Below are positions 1-5,091 of a stretch of 5,091 nt of DNA, one piece after another (position 1 is the first letter of the stretch; each line of letters begins with the position of its first letter). The stretch is from Desulfobulbaceae bacterium UBA5123 (GTDB taxonomy: Bacteria; Desulfobacterota; Desulfobulbia; Desulfobulbales; UBA5123): contig DHYT01000165.1 in NCBI GenBank assembly GCA_002415465.1, forward strand, positions 10,987 to 16,077. Direction: 5' to 3'. The position numbers and the translations under genes were made by a program. The notes beneath the pieces were generated by a model, which saw nothing but the letters and a program-made list of their open reading frames with translations, was not told the DNA's origin and searched no databases.

Positions 1-985
1 GCAGGTTGGTCTGGAAGGCGATATTCTCGATCACCTTGACCAGGGAGGAGATGGCCTTCCCCACCTCGGCCATGGAATCCATGGAATCCACCGCCCGGTC
101 AACGGCTTCCCCGGAACTGGTCGCCCTGGTCAACACCTCCTTGGCCAAGGCGTCGGCGGCCCTGGCCAACTCGACATTGGTCGCGGATTCCTTGCTCATC
201 ATCTCGAAGGTGGTGGAAATCTCATCGAGGGAGGCGGCGGAGGAACTGGTTTCAACGGCAAGCTGATCCGCCATCTGCGCGACACTGGCGATGGCGGTAT
301 AGAGGGCGTTGACCGCGCTTGAGGTTTCACCGGAGATGCGCTCCAACTGCCGCGACATCCGGGAGATAAGAAAGAGGATGGACATGCCCATGACGGTCAT
401 GATCGCAAACGAGAGCAGCAGGTTCCGCTTCATCGCGTGGGAGAGCAGCTGCACCTGATCCATGCCGGTTGCATGGCGGGCGGAACGCGAGTCGACGATG
501 GCGGCGAGCGCGGCAAAGAGTTTCTTGTTATGCTCGTCAAAAATCCGCGTCCGCTCCGCTTCCGCCTCGAACTCCTGTTCGATGCTGGCCTCGACCATCG
601 ACCGGCCGGTCTGATAGGAGGTCTCGTAGAGCTTGTGCAGATTCTCCGTCTCGGCCTTGGCCGCCGGCGAGACGGCCAACTCCTTGAGGCTGCCGAGCAG
701 GGCGACGATCTCATCGTGCAGGGGCGCCACCTCGCCCAGCGCGCGGTCACTGGCCGCGGCCTTGGCCATGTTCAGCTTGGCGATCATCTGGCCCACCTTG
801 CCGCGCATCTCGATTGCGACCTTGGCCTGGGGAAAGATCTCAAGCTTCACCTCCCTGACCTGGTCGGCGATCTCATTGACGGCATAAACCGCGGACAGCA
901 CAATCCCCGAGGAAATCACGCCAAGCGCAATCAGAAAGAAATAAAGCTTCGCCTTACTGCCGAACTTGTTCCGTATCCCTGACAT
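1..985 (-). CDS. Methyl-accepting chemotaxis protein, HAMP-less, C-terminus cut by window edge
   Basis: This is a membrane chemoreceptor that would pass ligand signals to CheA/CheW. The first 328 residues are visible. A first membrane helix spans about residues 14-36, followed by a roughly 150-residue, mostly helical periplasmic region resembling four-helix-bundle MCP sensors, with no recognisable Cache or PAS fold. The second membrane helix spans about 188-208. The cytoplasmic coiled coil follows, rich in Ser, Ala and Glu, and the visible part ends with IENIAFQTNL, the start of the highly conserved MCP hairpin tip. A HAMP domain would normally follow the second helix, but I see no HAMP proline motif and the signalling helix starts almost at once. 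The ATG at 985 has AAGGGG (991-996) five bases upstream. The gene lies downstream of the rhodanese gene, beyond its terminator. The MCP assignment is secure; the ligand is unknown. Confidence 0.93.
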   Translation of the reverse strand, partial: MSGIRNKFGSKAKLYFFLIALGVISSGIVLSAVYAVNEIADQVREVKLEIFPQAKVAIEMRGKVGQMIAKLNMAKAAASDRALGEVAPLHDEIVALLGSLKELAVSPAAKAETENLHKLYETSYQTGRSMVEASIEQEFEAEAERTRIFDEHNKKLFAALAAIVDSRSARHATGMDQVQLLSHAMKRNLLLSFAIMTVMGMSILFLISRMSRQLERISGETSSAVNALYTAIASVAQMADQLAVETSSSAASLDEISTTFEMMSKESATNVELARAADALAKEVLTRATSSGEAVDRAVDSMDSMAEVGKAISSLVKVIENIAFQTNL

Positions 986-990
986 GACAT

Positions 991-996
991 CCCCTT
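991..996 (-). promoter_or_regulatory. Ribosome binding site of the MCP gene
   Basis: AAGGGG on the minus strand lies five bases before the ATG at 985. It selects that ATG over another ATG at 990, which is in a different frame and too close to the site. Confidence 0.7.
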
Positions 997-1029
997 ATCG
1001 CTGATGACCCCGCCGCACGCGTGTATCCG

Positions 1030-1076
1030 AAACAACAATACCCTCGGGCCGGTTTACGAACAACCGGCCCGAGGGT
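1030..1076 (-). terminator. Intrinsic terminator after the rhodanese gene
   Basis: A perfect 15-bp inverted repeat pairs 1040-1054 with 1062-1076 around a 7-nt loop (1055-1061). Read on the minus strand, the GC-rich stem (core CCCTCGGGCCGGTT) is followed by the T-rich stretch TATTGTTGTTT, the layout of a Rho-independent terminator. The T-tract is interrupted by G but still fits. It begins about 28 nt after the rhodanese stop codon and sits before the MCP gene, so it should separate the two transcripts. A smaller repeat, CGATC-TCG-GATCG at 1091-1103, lies just ahead of it. The stem is symmetric, but the plus-strand side lacks a T-tract, so termination in the minus direction is the better reading. 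Confidence 0.82.
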
Positions 1077-1104
1077 CAACAGAACGCAAACGATCTCGGA
1101 TCGA

Positions 1105-1842
1105 TTACTTCTCAACCGGCAGGCCGTCGCGCAGCCAGGCAAGAATCCCGCCATCAAGCACCGCCGGATCGGCATAGCCCTTCATGTGAAGGAATTTGGC
1201 GGCGATATTCACCTGCTTGCCGGCATGATCGACAATGACGATCTTCTTGCCCTTGGGCAGTTTGGCAAACTCGGTGTCGAGATCGTCAAAGCTGATATTG
1301 ATCGCGCCCTTGATCTTGCCGAGTTCCAGATGCTCCTTGCCGCGAATATCCAGGACCTCCACCGTGCCGAGCTGAGCCTGCAGTTCCTTGGGGGCCAGCC
1401 GGGCCGTTTTCAACTTGGGATACTCGACCGCGTGGTCCATGGGCAGACCGGCCTTGGCCCATGCGGGAATGCCGTCGTTGTAGACAAGGATGTTGGTGTA
1501 GCCGAGCTTCTGGGCGTTTTCAGCCGCAGCCCGGCTCTTGTTGCACTTGGGCCCCTTGCAGTAGAAAACGATCAGGCCGCCCTTGTCGGCGGGCAGCAAC
1601 GGATGCCCAGCCTTGACGCGGCTGCTGGGGATGTTGACCGAACCCTTGATGGACATCTCGTCGAACTCGATGGGGCTCAAGGCGTCGACCAGCAGGAACT
1701 TCTCGCCGGCGTCCATCTTCTTCTTCAAATCCTCGGTGGTGATGAATTTAAAATCACCGGCCGCCAACGCCAGCCCCTGCAACAGCAAAAACATGCATGC
1801 AAATAAGATCCCGGTTCTCGTAAACAACGCCAACTTTTTCAT
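1105..1842 (-). CDS. Exported tandem rhodanese-domain protein, second domain degenerate
   Basis: This 245-residue protein begins with a Sec signal peptide (lysines at 2-3, hydrophobic core about 11-24, likely cleavage at ALA/A near residue 27), so it probably acts in the periplasm. Two rhodanese domains follow. Domain 1 (about 31-135) has Asp53 in the usual LVDALSP position and the active-site loop YCKGPKC, with Cys95 as the predicted sulfur-carrying residue and a second Cys at 100. Domain 2 (about 148-243) keeps the fold motifs LDIRG, KGAINIS and LDGGILAWLRDG, but its active-site loop reads VDHAGKQ, with Asp205 where the Cys should be, so it is probably catalytically dead. Rhodaneses move sulfane sulfur to thiols or cyanide; the acceptor here is unknown. 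ATG at 1842 is preferred to the TTG at 1845 because GGAGG is five bases upstream of the ATG. It appears to be a single-gene transcript. Confidence 0.92.
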   Translation of the reverse strand: MKKLALFTRTGILFACMFLLLQGLALAAGDFKFITTEDLKKKMDAGEKFLLVDALSPIEFDEMSIKGSVNIPSSRVKAGHPLLPADKGGLIVFYCKGPKCNKSRAAAENAQKLGYTNILVYNDGIPAWAKAGLPMDHAVEYPKLKTARLAPKELQAQLGTVEVLDIRGKEHLELGKIKGAINISFDDLDTEFAKLPKGKKIVIVDHAGKQVNIAAKFLHMKGYADPAVLDGGILAWLRDGLPVEK

Positions 1843-1847
1843 CAACG

Positions 1848-1852
1848 CCTCC
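1848..1852 (-). promoter_or_regulatory. Ribosome binding site of the rhodanese gene
   Basis: GGAGG on the minus strand lies five bases before the ATG at 1842. It would be only two bases from the in-frame TTG at 1845, so it decides in favour of the ATG and a 245-residue protein. Confidence 0.75.
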
Positions 1853-1871
1853 GTATTCTGTTTTTTTCACC

Positions 1872-1905
1872 GAAGCAACCGCTTCCCAAACGGCAACACC
1901 TGCCG
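1872..1905 (-). other. Two small hairpins in the putative rhodanese leader
   Basis: Two adjacent perfect inverted repeats lie between the candidate promoter and the ribosome binding site: GAAGC-N4-GCTTC at 1872-1885 and CGGCA-N5-TGCCG at 1891-1905. In the minus-strand transcript neither is followed by a U-tract (the downstream one is followed by an A-run at 1861-1867), so they do not look like terminators. They could be leader structure that stabilises or modulates translation, or chance. The pairing is seen directly; any function is inferred. Confidence 0.3.
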
Positions 1906-1917
1906 ACAACCAAAAAA

Positions 1918-1946
1918 AATCTAGGCAGCGGATAGAGGAATCTAAA
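1918..1946 (-). promoter_or_regulatory. Candidate sigma70-type promoter for the rhodanese gene
   Basis: On the minus strand, TTTAGA (1941-1946) and TAGATT (1918-1923) are separated by exactly 17 bp. Each hexamer matches the -35 or -10 consensus at four of six bases. The site is in AT-rich DNA, and transcription would start near 1911, giving a leader of about 70 nt. TAGATT also occurs at 1939-1944, so the two boxes form a direct repeat offset by 21 bp, about two helical turns. That could instead be an operator. Weak matches, so tentative. Confidence 0.3.
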
Positions 1947-2201
1947 CAATGAATTCCCCATTCGCTACAAAAATGTATCCCGGCACCCACCACCTAACAG
2001 TTAAAATAACCAAAATATAACGGTAATTTAGCACAGATTGGGCGGCGCCCCAACGGTAGAACTACCTATTTGGCGCATAATTTTTCAGGAAATATTCCGA
2101 AAGGCCGCCGCTGCCCCGATTGCCGTCAGCGACAAGACCGGCAACCCCCTTCGCATGCCGCCCCACGCGAAGAGGAGGGCAGCCGCGGCCACGGACAACC
2201 G

Positions 2202-3023
2202 TCACCCGGCCCGATGTCGCCCGACCATGGACAACGCCCCGGCGGGGCAGGCATTCCGGCAGAGGCCGCAGCCGAAGCATTTCCCGGCATCGATCACCGC
2301 CTTAAACGCCCCCGCATCCTGCGCCGCGCCGATCGCCCCGAACCGGCAGGCATCCTCGCAACCGCCGCAACCGGTGCAGCCTGCGGCGTCGACCCGCGCC
2401 ACCTGCTCGCCCCGGAACATGGTTTCAACCTCGATGGCCAGGGTGCGCAGCCCCAGACAATCTGCGGGAGTGCAGTTGCAGATGGCGCCGATGAAGGGGG
2501 TGACCATGGTCCAGATGGTATGCACCGCGTTGTGTTCCCGCTCCAGGCGCTCCATCTGACTGATCGCCTCGGCGGCAGAAACCCTCTCCAGCCCCTCGTC
2601 GTGGGCAAGGCCGAAATACCCCATATCCAGATTGTCGTACCAGGTGTCGGGGGTGTAGCTGACGCTGTAGCAGCAGCGGTTCTCCTTTCTGGTCGCCGCC
2701 CAGCGACAGGCGCAGGGCATGCGGACGATGGTGGCCGCCCTGGAAACGATCTCGCGGATATCCTCGATGGTCACCACCTGCCCGAAATGCTCCTCGCGGG
2801 CCTGATCCACCATCTGCTTGACGAGCCGGGCGGGCAACCGCTTCTTCTTTTGATAGATGGTCTCCAGCCGGCCGATGGCGACCAACCCCGTTTCGATGGT
2901 GGTGGTGAAGAACGCGCCCATATACCGGCGACGCCTGAGGTCTGCCATCAGGTCCCGGCCGTAGTTGGCCGCGTTCTTGAACCAGACCTTGCCGTCCCCG
3001 TGCCGGGTGCAGAACTCGCACAT
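2202..3023 (-). CDS. Cysteine-rich dicluster 4Fe-4S ferredoxin-type protein of the feo operon
   Basis: This 273-residue protein has no signal peptide or membrane segment and is presumably cytoplasmic. Its C-terminal third is a bacterial-type 2[4Fe-4S] ferredoxin module: C216-C219-C222-C226 (CxxCxxCxxxC, ending CR, not CP) and C249-C252-C255-C259 followed by Pro. The N-terminal 200 residues carry more cysteines: CEFC at 2-5, PCACR at 103-107, adjacent Cys 117-118, and ICNC at 181-184 with Cys189. The PCACR and ICNC elements resemble a group of uncharacterised 4Fe-4S proteins in anaerobes. The start at 3023 is five bases after the upstream stop codon, with GGAG (3032-3035) eight bases before it, indicating translational coupling. 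Electron transfer or iron sensing linked to FeoB is plausible but inferred; the exact role is unknown. Confidence 0.85.
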   Translation of the reverse strand: MCEFCTRHGDGKVWFKNAANYGRDLMADLRRRRYMGAFFTTTIETGLVAIGRLETIYQKKKRLPARLVKQMVDQAREEHFGQVVTIEDIREIVSRAATIVRMPCACRWAATRKENRCCYSVSYTPDTWYDNLDMGYFGLAHDEGLERVSAAEAISQMERLEREHNAVHTIWTMVTPFIGAICNCTPADCLGLRTLAIEVETMFRGEQVARVDAAGCTGCGGCEDACRFGAIGAAQDAGAFKAVIDAGKCFGCGLCRNACPAGALSMVGRHRAG

Positions 3024-3028
3024 GCCCT

Positions 3029-3679
3029 CTACTCCGCCAGCCGCCAGACAAAGATATTCTTGACGATCTCCTCGTCCAGGGCCAGTTCGGTCTGCTCGTA
3101 CTTGATGCAGAACACCGGGCTGGTGCGGTGCATGGTCACCACCACCCCCGGATTGAGGCCGAAGGAGATCAACTGGTGGAGGTTGGAATGGCTGCCCGGC
3201 TTGATGTAGGTGACCTTGCCCCTTTCTCCGGGCTTGAGCTGGGAGAGGCTCACCACCGCCTGATCCACCACGTCCAGGCACCGTTCGCAGCAGCGCCCCT
3301 TGGGAATGGGCTTGCCGTCCGGGCAGATCTCGGGATGCCCGAGCAGGGTGCAGATCGCCGCCTCCACCTCGGGCTGCAGATAATGTTCCACCTGGCAGGC
3401 GATCTTCTCCATCTCGTTACTCTTGAGCTTGAGGATGCTGGTCATCAGCACCTCGGCCAGCCGGTGCCGCCGGATAATCCCCTCGCCCTGCTTCCGCCCC
3501 TCGCTGGAGAAGAGGATCTGGTCATCGCTGCGGACGATCATCCCCTTCTGCTCCAGGTACATCAAATCAGACTCGTCGAACTCGATGGTGCAGTTCTTGC
3601 GGATCGCGGCCAGCGAATACTTGTTCTGCTCGGCGGCGGTCCAGACCGCTTCCAGGATTTCCTCGTATTTCTCGTTCAT
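3029..3679 (-). CDS. DtxR-family metal-dependent regulator with C-terminal FeoA-like domain
   Basis: This 216-residue protein looks like a DNA-binding metalloregulator, probably controlling its own iron-uptake operon. An N-terminal winged-helix region (about 1-65) is followed by a DtxR dimerisation and metal-binding domain (about 66-127). Residues matching known DtxR ligands are His72 and Glu76 (HRLAE) and Cys95, Glu98 and His99 (ACQVEH). The family motif LGHPEICPDGKPIP follows at 113-126. The DtxR Met10 position seems to be Lys or Tyr here, though my alignment of that helix is uncertain. Residues 128-134 read KGRCCERC, an extra cysteine group. About 142-214 is a FeoA/SH3-like domain (LKPGERGKVTYI and later ISFGLNPG). 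The gene starts 12 nt after feoB with only a weak GGTG ribosome site, suggesting coupling. It could sense Fe(II) or Mn(II); the feoB context favours iron. Confidence 0.88.
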   Translation of the reverse strand: MNEKYEEILEAVWTAAEQNKYSLAAIRKNCTIEFDESDLMYLEQKGMIVRSDDQILFSSEGRKQGEGIIRRHRLAEVLMTSILKLKSNEMEKIACQVEHYLQPEVEAAICTLLGHPEICPDGKPIPKGRCCERCLDVVDQAVVSLSQLKPGERGKVTYIKPGSHSNLHQLISFGLNPGVVVTMHRTSPVFCIKYEQTELALDEEIVKNIFVWRLAE

Positions 3680-3691
3680 AACTCACACCGC

Positions 3692-5091
3692 TTACGTGAA
3701 GGTGACGCCCAGGGCCTGACAGGTGTAGTTGACCAGGCTGCCGACGAAGATGGCGTAAAAAAAGACCGTGATCAGGATCAGGGAGGCGACCCGCGCGCCG
3801 CGCTCCTTGAAGAGCACCATCACCGAATTGAGACAGGGCACCAGAAAGACCATCACCAGCAGGTTGACCACCAGCTGCAGGTTGGTATAGGCGTGGGCGA
3901 GATGCTCCAGCTCGGCGCCGCCGCTCTCCCGCCGGATCATGGTCTTGATGAAGACCTGGATACTCTTCTCCGGCAGCCCCAGCACCTGCCGGATCATCGG
4001 CCCCAGCAGCCTTTCGAGCAGGTCGAGGCCGCCCAGCCGCTGGAAGACAAAGACCACCAGCGAGGCGAAGATAAAGACCGGCACCGCCTCCCGCATGAAG
4101 AAGAGGGTCTTGCGGGTGGCCATCCGCAGCACCGGCCAGGGCTTCGGCACCCGCATGGCCGGGATTTCAAGGATCAGGGGGCTGCGGCCGCCGGGCAGGA
4201 TCTTGTTGGCGAGAAACCCGGCGATGAGCACCTGCAGAAAGATCACCCCGAAGACGGTGATGGTGGCCGCGATCGGCATCTTGTCGAGGACGACGAACAT
4301 CACCGCCACCAGCGGCGCGCAGGGCATGCAGAGAAACAGGAGAAAGGAGGCGATGTTCTTCTCCTTGGCCGACGAGAGGACGCGGGTGGTGAGGATGGCC
4401 ATGGTCACGCAGGAAAAGCCCATCACCAGCGGGATCACCCCCTTGCCGTTCAAGCCGATGCGCTGGAAGAGCCGGTCGAGGAGGATGGAAACCCTGGGCA
4501 GATAACCGGAATCCTCCAGGATGCCGAAGGCGAGGTAAAAACAGAAGATCACCGGCAGCACCAGCCCGAGGGCGAGAAAGACGCCGCTGGGGAGGATGCC
4601 GAAATCCGGGTCCATGATCATCGCCCGCGCGAACTCGCTGGGGATGGGGGCGACCAGCCTCTCGCACCACGGGATCAACAGCCGCTGAAAGAGCTGCGAG
4701 TTGATGGCGTCGACCAGAAAGGTGGCGCCGAAGGAACCGACAAAGAGATAGAGGGCGGCAAGGATGGCCATGGCGATGGGGATGCCGGTGGAGAGCTTGG
4801 TGCACCAGTCGCCGAAGGTGAGGATAAAAGGGTTCCGGGACGGCGGCTCCACCCGCTGCACCACGGCGGCGATCCGGCTCGCCTCCCGGTGGTACTGGTT
4901 GACCATCCCGACCTCGAAGGCCGCGGCCTCATCGGCGCGATATTCGGCGGCCAGGGCCTTTAACCGGCTCAACATCCCGGCGCCGAAACACGCCTCCACA
5001 TAGGCCTCGATCCCCCGGTCGCCGCAGAGCAGCAGCAGACCGATGGCCCGCGCGGAAATGGAGGCCTCGCGGAGAAACCGCTCCGTTTCCC
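3692..5091 (-). CDS. feoB: Ferrous iron transport protein B, C-terminal 465 residues (5' end beyond window)
   Basis: FeoB is the inner-membrane Fe(II) transporter with an N-terminal GTPase. Only the part after the G domain is visible: helical regulatory domain residues (about 1-85 of the visible part), then a polytopic membrane domain. Diagnostic motifs, in visible numbering, are LEDSGYLPR (191-199), the first gate core GFSCVTMAILTTR (224-236), MPCAPL (255-260), IRRESGGAEL (385-394) and VPCLNSVMVLFKERG (417-431). These match the FeoB subtype with GFGCTTMA- and RRDYGAAGL-like motifs, not the E. coli type with GFGCNVPA, though several usually conserved positions differ. The frame stays open to the right edge. 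The valine codon GTG at 4999 lies inside conserved sequence and is not the start. It is the first visible gene of the iron operon; the regulator follows 12 nt later. Confidence 0.93.
   Translation of the reverse strand, partial: ETERFLREASISARAIGLLLLCGDRGIEAYVEACFGAGMLSRLKALAAEYRADEAAAFEVGMVNQYHREASRIAAVVQRVEPPSRNPFILTFGDWCTKLSTGIPIAMAILAALYLFVGSFGATFLVDAINSQLFQRLLIPWCERLVAPIPSEFARAMIMDPDFGILPSGVFLALGLVLPVIFCFYLAFGILEDSGYLPRVSILLDRLFQRIGLNGKGVIPLVMGFSCVTMAILTTRVLSSAKEKNIASFLLFLCMPCAPLVAVMFVVLDKMPIAATITVFGVIFLQVLIAGFLANKILPGGRSPLILEIPAMRVPKPWPVLRMATRKTLFFMREAVPVFIFASLVVFVFQRLGGLDLLERLLGPMIRQVLGLPEKSIQVFIKTMIRRESGGAELEHLAHAYTNLQLVVNLLVMVFLVPCLNSVMVLFKERGARVASLILITVFFYAIFVGSLVNYTCQALGVTFT

Larger units (their letters stand above)
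1843..2201. other. Intergenic region between the iron operon and the rhodanese gene
   Basis: No credible gene is visible in this roughly 360-nt gap. The part next to the ferredoxin gene (about 2055-2201) is GC-rich like coding DNA, but no frame gives a recognisable protein or a start with a ribosome binding site. It holds a 6-bp inverted repeat with a 13-nt loop (TTGCCG at 2119-2124, CGGCAA at 2138-2143) and a weak TTGGG/CCCAA repeat at 2038-2053. Neither is followed by a T-tract on the minus strand, so I cannot assign a terminator to the iron operon. From about 1905 to 2040 the DNA becomes clearly AT-rich and holds the candidate rhodanese promoter and A/T runs. Confidence 0.6.

Noticed and set aside
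1021..1806. A 261-residue plus-strand frame opposite the rhodanese gene
   Set aside because: It starts within the terminator region and has no protein family signature, whereas the opposite strand has a signal peptide, two rhodanese domains and a ribosome binding site.
1886..1910. A sigma54-like promoter around TCGGCAGGTGTTGCC
   Set aside because: The GG and GC elements are two bases too close for the -24/-12 spacing, and the sequence is better explained as a small hairpin.
1754..1993. A 79-residue minus-strand frame across the rhodanese leader
   Set aside because: It overlaps the rhodanese start out of frame, lacks a clear ribosome binding site, and covers the leader hairpins and candidate promoter.
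2038..2053. A short TTGGG/CCCAA hairpin as terminator of the iron operon
   Set aside because: The stem is only 5 bp, and no T-tract follows on the minus strand.
2070..3209. A 379-residue plus-strand frame opposite the ferredoxin gene
   Set aside because: It is composed of Pro/Gly/Ala/Arg/His-rich sequence without domains and is antisense to the motif-rich ferredoxin gene.
3024..3281. An N-terminal extension of the ferredoxin gene up to 3281
   Set aside because: The extra 86 residues overlap the regulator gene out of frame and are low-complexity. The ATG at 3023 has GGAG at the right distance, just after the regulator stop.
3128..4963. A 611-residue open frame on the plus strand opposite feoB and the regulator
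   Set aside because: It is very rich in His, Asp, Glu, Gly and Gln, with no recognisable domain. It is fully antisense to genes with clear family motifs. Long antisense frames are expected in GC-rich genes.
4997..4999. A GTG as possible start of feoB
   Set aside because: The frame continues upstream to the edge with typical FeoB helical-domain sequence, so this is an internal valine codon.

Overview
All genes supported here lie on the minus strand, so the window reads from right to left. The DNA is GC-rich, apart from one AT-rich intergenic patch at about 1905-2040. The gene content suggests an anaerobic, metal- and sulfur-metabolising Gram-negative bacterium: a FeoB-type ferrous iron transporter, a DtxR-type regulator fused to FeoA, a cysteine-rich dicluster ferredoxin, an exported double rhodanese and a methyl-accepting chemotaxis protein (MCP). 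A member of Desulfobacterota (Desulfobulbales or Desulfuromonadia-like) fits best. This is inferred from protein style and gene order, not from a marker gene.

Right block (5091 to 2202): a compact iron operon. It starts with the C-terminal 465 residues of FeoB, whose start and GTPase domain lie beyond the right edge. After a 12-nt gap comes a 216-residue DtxR-type regulator with a C-terminal FeoA-like domain. After a 5-nt gap comes a 273-residue protein with two classical [4Fe-4S] motifs and several further cysteine pairs. The tight spacing argues for one transcript. FeoB imports Fe(II), the regulator probably senses metal and controls the operon, and the Fe-S protein may supply electrons, act as an iron-status partner, or be a client of the imported iron. 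The operon promoter is outside the window.

Middle (2201 to 1843): a gap of about 360 nt with no credible gene. Its right part is GC-rich and has no convincing terminator. Its left part is AT-rich and carries a candidate promoter and two small hairpins ahead of the next gene.

Left block (1842 to 1): an exported two-domain rhodanese, active-site Cys present in domain 1 and lost in domain 2, is followed by a strong intrinsic terminator with a perfect 15-bp stem. Then comes an MCP with two membrane helices, a four-helix-bundle-like sensor region and apparently no HAMP domain. It is cut by the left edge just inside its conserved signalling tip.

I see no mobile element, CRISPR array, tRNA or rRNA. 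The region most worth attention is the FeoB / DtxR-FeoA / cysteine-rich ferredoxin operon.
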